From Apis mellifera (taxonomy: Eukaryota; Arthropoda; Insecta; Hymenoptera; Apidae): a stretch of 64,000 nucleotides of DNA. The translations under genes were made by a program, and so were the position numbers. How positions within the stretch are numbered: the first letter of the stretch is position 1; every line of letters starts with the position of its first letter. Positions 1 through 14,100 of this stretch are shown here, piece after piece. The stretch lies in the NCBI RefSeq assembly GCF_003254395.2, contig NC_037638.1, forward strand, positions 20,678,202 through 20,742,201, in the 5' to 3' direction. The notes beneath the pieces were generated by a model, which was not told where the DNA came from, ran no database searches, and was given only the letters and a program-made list of their open reading frames with translations.

Positions 1-2169
1 TATTTTCGAAATCCTCTCTCGATTTTATCTGATGATAGGAAGAGTTTCCAGGATCCTATTACAATGCTTCGAATGTAATTCTCTTAAAATGAAAAGCGTG
101 GAAATTGCTTTTAAATTGAAATCACTAACGCATTTCTTCTCTCTTTTTCACTTTTTAACATAAGTGATCGTAGTTTTTAATATTAATTCTTGAAATTGGG
201 TTATATCGTATTTAATATCGGTGTTTATAATATATATTATAAACGATTATTTTCCAAGCAATGCGTCGTCGCAATTTTTATATTTTTTTCACGAACGTAT
301 ATTTCAAATTTTATGAATAAATTCTCAACGAAATGCGAAATTTTCTGCAAGAATGATAATTCGCAAAATATAGGCCAAATAAATTCTATTCGCCGAAGAG
401 CCGACACGGCTCACGTATCATTGATAACCTATTGCATAATTAATTGCAGACAATTCCGCGAGTACGGCAAAGGGTCGTTGTTAATAAAGCGAACGATTCG
501 ATCGATCGTATAAATAATTTCGCTTGCCAATCAATCGGTTAAATGTTCGACAAGGATCGTATCCGATCGACACACTTTTTTTGTTTTCACATTATTATTT
601 TTCTTGATTTTATCAATCGTTTGTACAAATGGTAAAAATACCATGTGTTGTACAATGTTGCAGGATTGATTTTCGCGCATCCGCATAGATACACACACTT
701 CTCCCTCAGTTGGACACAGAACCTTTTTCACCTGGCATTTAATAAAAGGCCGCCTCTTGACTCTATTTGGCGACAATGTTTACGCGGGCAAATAGCGGCA
801 CAGCAGTTTTTAACTTGACACAATGCTCTTTGCCTTTCCATTCGACTTGCTCATTCGCCGGAAAAATACGCTCGAGGTTTCATTTAAAATGTAATCGTCG
901 CTCCAATTAACATCGATATCGTGTCCCGCGTGTGTATATGTATACGACCGCAGGGAGCGACAGGATATCCGTGAATAGCACACGGTCTCGTCGTTTTATA
1001 TAATTTTAACGAAGTGATTGGCCGTTTATCCGGTCGTTCGATAATCACAAAGCCAGACAGTCAGCAAGTCAGAGAAATGCGTTTTATTCTGTTAACGATG
1101 TTCAATATTTTCCCATTTTGCGTATATAAGTACATATACTACTTATATATACGGCAAATAGAAAATTCCTTTCACTTTTTATCTATATATATAATTCGTC
1201 CGATTTTATTTTTCGTCATCACTTGATCCTTTACCAGTTTGTAATTCCATTTTCTACGGAAAATATTTCACGTGAAAGTGACATGATAAAAATAGGTGTA
1301 ACGTTGGGATTTCGTAGTATTCCCTCTCCATTTTTTCCCCCCTCTTTTTCCTCTTCCCTTCTTTCCTTCTTTCTTTCTTTCTTTTTTTTTTCTTTTTTTC
1401 TTTTTTTTTTTTACACGTTACGTAATTTCTACAGAGGCGCGCATTAAACTTTTTATCCTTTCCCAGAGCGTGATGATTTTTGCAAACTACGGACCGTAAT
1501 CGCCGTGCCGCGCAACACGCGGATTTCTACGTTTTTAAACTCGGCACAGATTCGCATAGATTGCACGGATGGATTAAGTGGATTATGACGCAGTCACTTG
1601 CAAAGCTTTTTGAGGCAGCCCCGTTCTTAAAAAATTGAACCACTCGGGTCGAACTTTAAAGTGATATTTTCTCGACCATGCCTCCTCCTCACCCAATTTC
1701 TCTCGTTTCGCGCACGGAAAAATGTTAATATATATATTTGTCACTTTTTATACGATACGTTGCGCGCGAAAACATATAAACGCTACAAATTTCTATCATT
1801 TAAACATTTTCAAACCGGTCCAATTATTATTGATCCAATCCTTTTGACGATTATTTCTTAAAATTCGATGAGAAAGAATCTATTAAACTCTCGCATTAAC
1901 TAAATTGTAACTAACGTTACAAAATTTGTAATATTTACGCGAAATGCAATTTGCAACGAAATATTAGCAAGCTGAAAAATGAATATGTTTTGTATGAGAT
2001 TTAATCATGCGGCCATCTCGAATCGTCGAGATCGGATCAGAATAATTACAATCACGGTTTGTTGGACAAGATTGGTTATTCGCGTTTCGCTGACATTTTA
2101 ACAGTGATACTGAAAACGGTAGAAAATTTTGGCACAGAGGGGGCTATTGTGAATCCGCGATAAGATCTC

Positions 2170-2218
<49 letters not shown>

Positions 2219-3286
2219 TCGCGCTCGTAGATTCGATTACAGGGAACAATGGGCAGCTTTCCATGAAGAAACAGTCGTTTTTCTGCCATGAATATTTTCG
2301 ATGGCAACCTGCATATTGATTACGCGAACACTGCGTATATACCAGCATTATTGCAAAGAATGGGGGTATAAACTATCCATTCGATCGATATTGTAATGCT
2401 TTGAAATTTAGGTGCTCCTTTTTTCGGTATTTTTCGCGAACTGTTCGACGAAACAAGTTTCCCGAATCGAGCCGATTTATTTTGAATTTATAAATAAAAT
2501 TAAAGTATAATATCGTAAATATATTCAAGGTATTCAAGGATAGTAGTTGGTCGGATATTGGACAGTAACAGAGTAACTCTTTTAAGCAGATTCGATGCTT
2601 GAACTGAACAGTATAGAATTTCTATTTGAATAATCATCGATAATATTTCGTTTCTTTTTTTTTTTTAGTATTTTTTTTTCCTTTTTATTATGAAATATTT
2701 TTTAATATTACGTTTGGAAATTTCAAAGGTTCTGGCTATGTAAAATTTTGAAACAATTTTTTATCCAATTCGAATCGAGATTTTGTTGTATAAAAATTCA
2801 TTTCAACGCTGTACCTATATCTCTGTTCTGCATATTGCAAAATTTGTTCGCTTACGCATACACAATAATATAGACTTGCTACGATATTTAGATACAACAA
2901 GGAATTTTTTTTTTCATTTTTTTTTTCATTTTTAAATAAATGATCGTTTTAAAACAAATAAACATTTGTAACAACATAACAAAACAACATATTCAAATGC
3001 ATCGCGTATTTATTCCATCTATAAATCGAAGTCGTGTATTTTAATCAATTACAGACATAATTTCCAAAACCGTTTATACCTTGTATATTATTCTATAATT
3101 TCCATAATTAATTGTTATCTAAATATTAAACAGAATATATGGAATATTTATTAAAATGTTAGTTAATTAGTAAAATCGTGGGTAAAAATTGTGTGCAATA
3201 TTTATATATATGTTATGTTATATATATATTATATTATATATTTATACATTATGTGTAATATTTATATATAAATGAAATTCACTTAC
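1..3286. other. Non-coding stretch, probably protease intron 2
   Basis: AT-rich DNA downstream of the protease exon on the minus strand. It contains a pyrimidine tract at about 1322-1411, a CT microsatellite and several AT-rich runs. I looked for the next protease exon (catalytic Asp block) and did not find one. Nothing else here can be supported. Confidence 0.4.
2174..2215. repeat. (CT)n microsatellite
   Basis: About 20 uninterrupted CT units. In overlapping frames it produces spurious Arg-Glu repeat peptides. Confidence 0.97.
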
Positions 3287-3470
3287 GAACATAGGCAATG
3301 GGCCGCAGTCAAGACGTATTTCGAGTTAAGTATGGTACCACCGCAGAAGTGTCCTCCTTTTCTGCTGATGCTCACCATCCAAGGAAACTCGTGTGGTATC
3401 GCGTTTTGTCCCCCGACTAGTTTCGCCGTGCGTATGCCGATATTTCTTTGGCCGCAAGGGACATCAGCGA
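3287..3470 (-). CDS. Trypsin-like serine protease, activation site and catalytic His exon
   Basis: Second visible exon of a chymotrypsin-fold (S1 family) protease. It contains a light-chain cysteine (VPCGQRN), the zymogen junction RTAK/LVGGQNAIPHEFPW, and the conserved block HFCGGTILNSKYVLTAAHC with the catalytic His at about residue 88 of the spliced product. Cleavage after Lys before LVGG implies activation by a trypsin-like enzyme. The acceptor AACAG at 3475-3471 and the donor GTAAGT at 3286-3281 are both good; the exon starts in phase 1 and ends in phase 2. No clip domain is visible between signal peptide and catalytic domain. The catalytic Asp and Ser regions were not found in 1-3280, so the gene is partial here and probably continues beyond position 1. 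Which individual S1 protease this is cannot be told. Confidence 0.88.
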
Positions 3471-6400
3471 CTGTTATTGCAAGTATTGTATTTTTCTCGT
3501 TAACATCCGATAAGAAATCCGACTGCAATTGATTGCAAAAAAGAAAAAAAGAAAAAGAAAAGAAAGAAAAATCGAAACGATAAATATATCGTAAGGAAAA
3601 TGATAATGCGGAGATTTTGTTTTTCCAAATTTTTGTTCAAAACTAAAAAATAATAAATTATTAAGAATAATAATATACAATTTTTTTGAAATATTCTGAA
3701 ATATTTTTTAAAAGCCAAATAAATTGAGAAAATTAAAACGTTTTTTATATTTTTAACGGTGAAATTGTTTTAATCGTTTCACCTTTCTATTTTGCATTCG
3801 AGTGCGTATAATTCGCGAAATTAGAAAAGAATTAAAAAGTCTCTAGACCTCATCTTCGTTGCAATTAAGTGAAATTACGAGAGAACAATTTACAATTAAA
3901 GGGAAAATGGTTTCAAAAAGTTGCAGCGACCGAAGAACACCCCCCCCCCTCCGTTTTTTTCATTAATCGAGCGCCGACACAAAGTTCATTTTAACTTTTA
4001 TCAAAAATAATCACCCGGCGTATTTCATTAACACAACGAACGAAATTCTGTTTCAGTTATTTCTTCTACGAGAAACGGCACGTTCACGGCAGAGAGAACA
4101 AAAAAAAAAGGAATCGATTGGATACGATCATTCTAGGAAATCGTTTCTAATGAAATTTTCTAACCAAAGTTTCATAAACGGAATGGAACCAAATTCAGAT
4201 CCTTTTTGAAGATCCTCTTTGTATGACAGCAATTACCATACATATATATTCGATCGATCGATTTCCATCGATCTTTTCCTCGACCGAATCCATCCAACTC
4301 TTCGCCGAGTTGCGGATCGGAGGGAAAATTCAAATTAAAACCGCGGACGAGACGCGTCCAACTGATGATGTGCAACCGTTTAATTGAAAGCCGAAGTAAA
4401 CGCATACAACGGAATGTTAACCGATTCAAGAGGAACCAGCCGCTGACGGCACCGGTACTGGCATCGCGCGAATTTAATGCCCCGAGCAGATAGGGATAGA
4501 TACGGCGGATCTGTCACCGCAATCCCTGCGACATCCCTCTGGCCCTCCACCGAATCACTCCCTCCCTTTCACGTTTCCCCTCTCGTTTCACGCCTCGGCT
4601 GATTAATTGGACCTCTACGTCTGCACCACCGATTCCACCCGCTCTGGGGTTTCGGGGACCTCCCTTCGACCCTCCAGTTTCCAACCCCTTTCTCCATTTC
4701 CCGCCCTCCGGTGTCTCCTCTCTTCTCACGGCCGCCGAAACCGCGGGAAGAAGACAGAGAGCGAAGGGATACGCCATTCGAAGGGGGCGGGGGTAGGGTG
4801 GGCACAGGGAACAGGCATAGAATTCGAAGTCACCTCTATTCGGAAACGCGTAATAGATATGTCAAAAGCAGGTCGAACATGGTCATGATAATATGCTGAT
4901 GCTTTCGTCGAGCCATCGGCGACTTCCCTTCTCTGCCTCGTTTACCCACCCTCCTTCTCGTTGATTTCGCTCACAGTTTGGACTAAGCCTTTTTTTTCCC
5001 CCCCGCCCCTATACAACGATCCTCGGGACGGAGAGCAGGTTGGAGATTCTTTTTCGAGTCTTTTGTGCGGATTCTGACGGCTGCAGGTGGCAGTGGATGG
5101 GGTTATTTTAACGGCTGGAAGAGCCTGAATCGACACGGTGGGAAGAAAGGGAACCCTTTTCGGTTTGCTTTGCCTCGTTTTTCCCCCCTCCCCTCCTCCT
5201 CCTACCTCACTCGGTTTCCCTTTTCAATGGTTTCATGCTGATTTAAACTGTTGCCGATGTGTTTTGAATGAGTTTGACAGGTTATTCTCTTGTTAATTGC
5301 GCGATATGGATTCGACGAATAGGGTTGATTAAGAGAATATCGTGCGTCGTATCTAGGGGAATATTATATTATCGTATAGCAGGGTATTGATGTAGGATCG
5401 GAACGTATGGAAGAATAGATTTACGAAGAAAATAATATGGATCATAATACGGGTGGATTAAAATGGATTTTATAGAAAGAGGAAAAAAAGAAAGGAAAAA
5501 AAGAGAAAGATTAAAAATCGAGCGTTTAAAAGATCGATCATAACCCGTCACCCGATATTTTAATCGTTTGGAAATACTTTTATCCTCGTGGCTCGTGTAA
5601 TTTTCATAGGAATCTCTGGATCGCATTGCTTGGTTGAGCGCGAAATTCAGTAGTACAAAACATGAATGTCGCGTCGCATGAGATATGGGAATGCAAAGGA
5701 TTAATTGAGGTTGTCTAGATCGATGGCAATTTATCTTGATAATTAATTTATCTTGCCACTCGATACGGGTCGACATTATAACCCGACGGTTATGAAAATG
5801 ATTTACGTAATCGCAATGGAAATATTTCGTTAATAATATTTCCGATCCGCGTACCAGGAGAATCCCAGGAATTTCAAATCATGAAAGTTACGATGAATGT
5901 ACTTCGTAATGGATCAGTTCGGTATGAAATCGAATTTCATTTCGTTTTATCTCTCGAATATGTATCTAAAACAGGTGGTTCAAGCTTTAAGGGCATAGGT
6001 ATTTCCGCTTATTTGTACGTGAGATAAAATTCTTTACACATTTTTCTTTCTTTTTTTAAATAAAACTTCTTGACAATTATCTTGTACCCAAATTTTTCAT
6101 CCGTTGCTTCGTCCATTCGCGATTATATATCTATCAACGAAAGTTGGTCTTTCGTATCGATAAGATAAGAATTGAACGTTGTTAGAAAGAGCAATTTTCA
6201 ACTCGCGATCGAGGCGACTCATTAATCATACGCGTCTTCTAATTACCATCTCCGATCTTTCAAAATTGAAAGATCTCAAGATGATGGATCTCGCATCATT
6301 CACAATTATTCGCCACAGTTATATCGTCGTTCGAGTTAAAAATCAATGGACTTTCTCGTTTCTCTAATTTTAACGGTAATTACGCGTGTTCCCCGCGTAA

Positions 6401-8016
6401 TCCGTTAACGTGATTACCTTTCTGCGTGCGACCCATTAATTTGTTCCCGATGGCGCGCATCGAATGCATAAGCTCGGCACAGAGAGTATTTGCGATAAAT
6501 TTGAAAATTGCGGGTCCCCGTGACAATTAAATTTCTAGCGGCGTTGTGTGGCCGTAACCTTCGTCGGGTTAAGAACCTCATCAAACGCGAATGCTCGTGT
6601 ATATGGGAGATACATTGCCCTGTCGAAATATTCGAGTCGTTGAGCCCGTCGAGGCTATACGTTGCCTAATTCCATCGGCCTTCGACTAGGTTACACGCTC
6701 ATTTTTCTATTCTAGCCTTCCGCATACGTAAATCGGGAGTAAAATTTTCGCGTACAACGTCCAACGTTTTCTGATAAAAAAAATCTCTTCATATAAGAGA
6801 AATTATATGGAAAATATCGCATCGAATTGGAATCGCGATAAATAAAATTTCATGCAATTTTGAATGAAAGATCGAAATAGATCCGATAAGAATTGTTTAT
6901 CAAGGAGGAGAAATTAATTGTTTGATCAGTTTCTGTGAATAATTTCAATCGTTAATGCGATCTCCCGATTATTAACGGTCGAGATTATGAAAATCCGCTT
7001 TTTCTAAAGAGATTCGCGGCGTCAATATTTCAAGGTGAATGGATTTAAATTAGATTCAATTCGTTTTAAGAAGCAATCGCGCGTGACTGGCTGGTATGGC
7101 GCAAGTGCATCGCTGCATTCATTCGGTAATGAATGACTCTGAAAATCCAATGTTAAGCCTGTCATTTCGCGTAGCTGCAATTTACGCTGTTCTGCCCCTT
7201 CGTTCACGCATAGGTTATCGACGGGGGCTAATGTCGCGTAAAATTGTTACGTTTAATAAATATCATAGGATCGATACGGATTTTCGGAACGCGGTTGTTT
7301 TTGATGTATCAAACTCGATGAGATCAATCGTATTTGCGAAGGACTTGATTCGAATATTTTCAACTCGATACTTTTGAAATATGGCTGATAAAAAATGTTA
7401 ACAGCGGAAATAGAATAAATAGATTTAAATGAATTTTTTTCTTGTCTGGCTTGAATTTTCTTTTTTTTTTTTCAATGAATTTGTTTTCACAGATCGGTAT
7501 CTCTTTCTCGAGAATAATTTTCGATTGATAATTTTCAAATATCGTAGATTCTCTATTTCTTGCCGATTATTAACGATTTATCTTCACTTTCTATTCATTT
7601 CCGTTTTTTATATAAATCTACAATCGAAAAAGTTGTCAATTTTTTTATATCTATTTTCTTCAAATATTATTCAATCAAATATTTTTCATCGTATTATATA
7701 TATTATTATGATATTTTTTAAATCAGAAAATATTCAATTCATAATTAATAATATAGGATTGATTTGACGTTTAATTAATTATAATAATTTAATATCAATT
7801 TTCAACATCGAAATTCGAATTAACAAAGACAAAACAAATTCCAATATAATGATCATAATTGTTGCTTCCGTTTCTCCATCGCGATACAATTCTTCCCATT
7901 ATTATTCGAATTAATTTAATAACAATACCGATAAACCTGAACTAGAAAAAGATATTTTGAAAAAAAAAGAAGAAAGAGAAAAAAAAAGAAGATTCATTGA
8001 CACGTGAATTACTCAC
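3471..8016 (-). other. Serine protease intron 1
   Basis: Inferred 4.5 kb intron between the signal-peptide exon and the activation-site exon. It holds AT-rich DNA, a 10-base C run at 3940-3949 and a GC-richer, pyrimidine-rich island at about 4450-5220. I saw no convincing exon in it. An alternative acceptor (TTGCAG, exon start 3522) with a better pyrimidine tract exists, but it would put a stop codon in frame with exon 1, so it was not chosen. Confidence 0.5.
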
Positions 8017-8107
8017 AATTATTATATTCCTTGGAGGCGCAATTGACAAAGGCGGCGGAAAATACGAGAGAGGCGAGAAACGTGGCGGAAACGTGGCGCG
8101 ATACCAT
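8017..8107 (-). CDS. Serine protease exon 1: start codon and signal peptide
   Basis: First coding exon of a secreted serine protease. An ATG in good context (accATGG) at 8107-8105 opens 30 codons with a short basic N-terminus (MVSRH), a hydrophobic core (ATFLASLVFSAAFV) and a likely cleavage site near NCA/SKEY, which is a classic secretory signal. A consensus donor GTGAGT follows at 8016-8011 and leaves one base in the split codon. That phase joins the exon at 3287-3470 exactly, giving a phenylalanine codon (T+TC) and a continuous frame. The join is inferred from phase and content; it has not been checked against a transcript. The frame runs into a stop two codons past the donor, as expected for an intron. 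Confidence 0.72.
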
Positions 8108-8180
8108 GGTCTGTTCCGGTTTCGGTGATCGTTTGTCGGTGAACAATGAAAAAATGTCGCATGCCTGACTATCGGGCCTT

Positions 8181-8188
8181 CTTTATAC
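8181..8188 (-). promoter_or_regulatory. TATA-like box upstream of the serine protease start codon
   Basis: Read on the minus strand, GTATAAAG lies about 75 bases upstream of the protease ATG, a normal distance for a short 5' UTR. A TCAGG initiator-like sequence follows about 20 bases downstream, slightly closer than the ideal spacing. The placement is inferred from sequence only. Confidence 0.4.
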
Positions 8189-11100
8189 GTAGTTCGTTAC
8201 GATTGCATCTTTCTCGTCGTTTCACTTTCGTTCTTTGTCTCGCCTTCCACCACCCCCGCAGCCACCCGCCTTTCAGAGGCTCGAGGATCGAGCAACCGTC
8301 TATCGATACGATTGCCGCGGCGGAAACCCAATGATAATGCGAGTCGAGCCGGCCCCGATGTGATTTTCAAGGTGATTTCTTCGCACTTAATACGCCCGGC
8401 GACGTGTGCCTCTCGACAATTGCTCGGTCAAGGGCCAAAGGACAGATACGCATCTATCACGAGTCCATGATTTTGTCAGTCGTCAAGGATCCATGATCCA
8501 TGTTACATCTTTTAATATATTATATTATTTAATGGAAATGTGTGGAGAATATCTTATTGATATTTTATCGACACAATTATCGTTATAAATGGTTTACGGT
8601 GTATAATCGAAACATATTTCTGGAAATTTTTTTTTACTGCGTTACGTAGAATTTGTGAGATAAGAAAAGGAAGATGGTCACGTTGTATTGTAAGTCAAGG
8701 TTTATTGATATATGATTAGAGAGATATATTTTAAGCGTGTTGAACATATTTCATATTAATTTTAACGATACCTTGTAAATAACTCGTGATAAATAACAAC
8801 AATGTGTAGTTTTAAAAAAATTCAAGGAAAATTAAATTCAAAAAGCTTTGAAACAAGATGTGACTGAACTTTCAATCAAACATTGAACGCTATCATCTTT
8901 CTTATCTTTTCTACAATTAATCCGAAAATCGAAATCTTTAAATTTTCAAACACGTTTGTTTTTTTTTTTTTTTACCTCGATTGATTTATTTTTGTTGAAC
9001 CCTTAACAAGCTTCTATTCATAAACAAAATAATCCCACCATAATCGTGTCCTAATGTTCACCGTAATCATATCAAAATTAAAGCTGTTCATATCGAGTAA
9101 TCGTATTTCGTACACGCATACGTTCTCCACGACGTTGTTATCGCCGACAAACGGCAATCGGATTATGTGCCTACGAATAATCACTATGACAGGTGGTCAG
9201 GATAATCGGGGACATGGAAGCTGTTGACCGCGCACGTTTCGCTGTAGAACGACATGCAACATTAGTAGATACAATCTCGTCATTAGAGCCAGACAAAATT
9301 GGTGACCATTTCTTGTCACCCTTGTATAAAACGATAACTCGTGTTGTTTCCGAAAGATGGAACCGCAGTCAGCGATTCTTCAATCTGATCGAGCAACATT
9401 TCACAATTAATCGTGAATTTCAATGAATAATTATAAATTACACCGTGAATTTATTATGAAAATTTTCTGATAAGAGAGAGACTTCAAAATACGATTTCTC
9501 TTTATCCCGAAACGTTTTTAACCAATCGTCCATTCCTTATTTATTACTCCTTAAGGGAATTTTACTGATTAAGTGAGACGAGTTTGCGAGAACTTTTCTC
9601 TAAAACGAAGTTTCACGATAAGAGAAGTTTGAAAATTATCTTCCTTTGATCGTTCGTAACGAATATCAATATAAATCATGCGAAACGCTTCTTTGACAAT
9701 CAGCTCGTTTACGAAAGATTCCCGATTAACCTAAATTCTCCATTTTTCTTCCAAATCTCATCCATTCTTTCCAATATTGAAACTTTTCTCTCAAAATCAT
9801 TCGGAAACTTCGTCTCGAAGATTTTCTTCTAGTCAAAAAAAAGAAAAAAATCGCTTCCAAAGTATCAAAATCTCGTTCCTTTAATTGGTCTAAAAATATT
9901 TCTACCCTCGACTAGAAAACTTAACCAACTTGCTCGACAATCATTTCTCGATCTTCATTCCGCGGAGAAATAGGCGAATTTGCCTCGTGTGTGGTCACGC
10001 GTGCATACGTGCATACGACAGTCGTGTATACGCCACAGGGAATATGAAAGCGAGAGTCACTCGACTGTTACTCCATCCACGTTCCTCTGAACTTGACCTA
10101 CTCTTTGTCTCTCGCGGAGCGAACTGTTTCACTCGCGCCTCTCACCACGAAACGTCGCGTCCCTCCTTCCACTTGTCGCTATTCTAGCCGGGGCTCACCT
10201 TCGCCGCGAGCAGCCGCCGTTCTACCTATGCCTCGACAGGTAGATACATCACGAAATATTCCTGCAGCTGGCTTTAACCGGGTCAAGTTCGTTTCTAGAC
10301 GATGGAGATCGGACCCCCACGGACGCGGAACTGATAACAAAACTCGCTCCCTCTTCGCGCTCCTCCTTATCGTTTTCTTTTATCTCCCTTTTCTTTTTCT
10401 TGTTTCAATTGTCTCTTTTATGGTGTCGTTTCTTTAGCTCTTTGAAAACTTTAGAATAGTCATTGCTTACGAACATTTTATATTTCGAATAAAATTGTGG
10501 ATTAAACAAATTTTTGAGTATATATCGATTATTTTTCATTTATTCGATGAAAAATAAGATTCAGAGTAGTTCTTCTCTCTGTCATTTTATTAGTATTTTT
10601 CTTTTTCTTAATTCGCAATTTCAGTCGCAACTTGTGTTCTTCCACTGTTGTTCTCTTTTTATTTTTCAAACTTTGGATACGTTTAGTTGTTACTTTAAAA
10701 TTGTTATCACAAGTCAAAGCGATGAATTTGATTGGGATAAAACGAGTCGTTAGCAATATCTTGCAATTAGATTGATATTTGTTTTCGTATCTTGGGTGCA
10801 CGGTTGTGTGAGCTCGAACGAGGGTTTTAGGAGTTCAGTGTTAACTATTAGAAGGACGGCTAAATATTTGAACGGTTGTAATTTTAGCTCGTGGCATTGC
10901 TTGCTCGTATATACGCGTGGTGAGGTCGAAAGCCCTGTTTCTAGACGCGGAGTCAGTGACATTGTGAGGTCGACGAAAACGAAATTTAGTTCGGTGCACT
11001 TGAAGTGGAAGCGACCTTCATAGCCTCCGCAGCCTGATCCTGCATGTATGCATATTTAATCATCGTTTATTCTCCATTGCTGGAATTCTTATTTCGATCC

Positions 11101-14100
11101 TATGAATATCCAAGTAACGAGAAACAAATCAAGTTTTACAATATTTTTCAAGATATTAAGGCTACGATTTCTTCTTTTATTAAACCAAACTCGAATAAAT
11201 AATTGATTTTATTTTAACCCTTCGCGTCGATTGCGGCCATTTTTTCGAACCATTTTCCTCTTCGAACGTTATTCGATTCGATTCGATCGGAACACGCGCG
11301 AAGGGATGAGAGAGAATCTTGACTGTTTCGATAGAAATGGCGTTAAAACGTCATCGAAGACCCGTGACGAGAATCGAATTGTATAGAAGTCGAAATTCTG
11401 CGAGGCCTCGACTGGAGACTATCAATGGAATGCGTGGGAATCGGATTACGATCGGCATAGGAAGCGGAGGATAGAATTCGGCCGACCGATCATTGGTCGA
11501 TTCACAAGAAGAAAATGAAATTTCATTTATGCCAAACGATATCGCAACTTCCTGCCGGATTCATGCGCCGGATATATTTTATTTTTCAACGTATCTTTCA
11601 ATTTTTCAAATTACTCTGCTGATTTAAATATGCGCAAATCGTTGATAATTCGAACGAACAATGAAATTTACAAAAAAAGAAAAAAAGGTTTCCGAAATTT
11701 TCCGAATATTTGTTATCGAAAAGTAATAATTTGAAAATAAATAATAAATAAAAATAAAAATGTGAAAATACAGAGTGATTTGTTTTATATTTTTCCGCAG
11801 ATATTAATTTTTCTATATGGTATATACCGGTAGAAAATAAATATAAAATATTGACAGTGAAAACAAGAAAGACAAAAAAGAAAAATATCGAAAAAACACG
11901 TTAAGGAAATAAATCAAATTATTGTTGATCCAAAAAAAAAGACATCATTTATTAAAGATATTAAAAAAATATTAAAAAGGTAAAAATGTGCAATTACGAA
12001 TTATAATTTTCATTATCAACAAGTCGGGAGGAGGGATGCTTGTCGTTCCCTGTATCGGCGTTGTTTTCTTCGTGAAACGAGTCGCACTGTCATATGCACG
12101 AAATGTCCCATGCGACGGCGTGACTGGTGACGAATCATTGCATACGAATGATAACGTGACATTGCTGCATCGACGTGATTACGACTTCGATATGTTGTCG
12201 GAATAAACTGGCAACCTGGTTTAAACGCGACCTAGTCCTCCTGCCCTGAAAAGGTGTTTGTATCATTGTTGTCTGTGGCGTGTTATCAGCGCGAAAGCCA
12301 ATAGCGAGCCGAGACCGTGGAAGCGTGTACTTAATCCATCACGCGCAATGTATTTCCCGATTATATTGTCGGCCAATTTATTACACCTTTTAGATACGTG
12401 TGTATACAGACACGCATATAGAAAGCTTTCGAATGTAATCTCTGTTAAACGAATAACTAATGCAGAATATTGCAATAATTTGTTCGAACGTCCCTTTTCG
12501 AGATAATTGAAATTAATTTTCACGTTATATCGTCAGAATTTTCGCTTTTATTACAAATTGTTTAATAAAATTCATTATTATCGCGAAAAGGAAAAATTTA
12601 AACATTTAATTATTTACATCGAATTCTTCGATTTCTTCTTTGACAAAAATTTTCTGAATTTAAAAATGAATCTATATGTATAATTTTTAATAAATTAATA
12701 TCAGATCACGTAAGAAAGATTCGATAATCGATTGAACGCAAATTCGTGACAGGATGAAATTTATGAATAATATAACACTGGCTCACTGGCGATTCCTCCT
12801 CCATACGTCGTGTTCACCTTCGACTTTCACTTTCGAGCCTATCCACGTCCGTTAGATTCCAGGGGGCGAAGAATTCTGTCGTGGCTGTCCTGGCCGCCAG
12901 TTGTAGGACGTGTCGCGCGCGGATTGAAGAAACGGATATCGAAACGGGGCGAACTATCTCCTTGGCACAAACTCGAAAGGAATTCATTCACGCCCGCTGG
13001 TCTCCATCGAATCGTGCTATTCCGTCAATTCGAAAGGGAAGTCTCTTTGTGCGGGGCTTCATTGTTCGGTCGTCGAACGCGTCCAAGTGTCGAAGTGGTC
13101 GCCGTCTCGGCCGTGTTATGTGCTATCAGTTATACAATACCTATGTAGGAAAGTTGGGAAACTTTGTCGGGATAACTTTAACGAGAAACAAATAAATAAA
13201 TCAGAAGAGATTGGATTTCGAGTCCGGAGAGATACAGAATTTCGAACTCGTCTTCGTTGTAAAGATTTATATCGTTTTCTTTGTGAGATCTTATCCCATG
13301 GAATTAAATCTTCCTCCGAGACGTTAATTTATCTTCGTTCTGCCACTTTTTCATCGTTTATATCTATCTACATATGTGCTGAATTACTTAATAAATGAAC
13401 TTTTGAAAAACGGAATACCTTGGAATCGATCTGTCAATACGTGGTACATATCTACGTGAATCAAGGGGGAAGAGAACGAAGAGGTTTATTTCGAATCTTT
13501 CATCAGATACGAAGTTCTTTTTCGAGGAAATTGTAGGCAAGATCGAAGTCGATCGAGATGGTCGGATTGGATACACCCTCATCGACGATTGATACTTCTT
13601 CTACTTACGGTCCACATTATCCAAATATCCGAAATCGATGCTGTCTTCAGTGAGTTATGTTATTAGACCCGAGGCTATGAAATGTATCTGCCGTTCGCGA
13701 CCGATGGATCAGAAGGGTCAGATCTATTGTTATCGTTTGAATATTCCTGGTTCAAAGGTCGGGACTTCGAGGGAAGAGAGGAGGAATTTGAAGGTTCAAT
13801 GGATTCGCTCTGTAATATAAATTTCTTCAAGAGGTGTAGTTCATCCATGAGATGTTTAAAATTTATGAAGGTAAAAAAAAAAAAAAAAGGAAAGGGATTT
13901 TCAATCTTTGGAATCTCTCTCTCGTTTCATCTTTTCATGTTTGATATAAAAAAGACCTACGGTTCTACAATTTGAGACAAATTTACATACGAGTTTTCTC
14001 GTAAAATCGTTCTCTCATCTTTTTATATTCTCTCTATTGTCAGATCGACGTTAGAATTATTGCAAGACGAGGAATCATCGTTCGAATTCTTTGAAATCAT

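Noticed and set aside
2076..2348. Open frames encoding Arg-Glu repeats
   Set aside because: They are translations of the CT microsatellite and have no other coding character.
9193..9426. Plus-strand frame of 77 codons with normal composition (RVVSERWNRSQRFFNLIEQH region)
   Set aside because: It has a GTG start, no pyrimidine tract before the CAG, upstream stops and no recognised homology. Likely chance.
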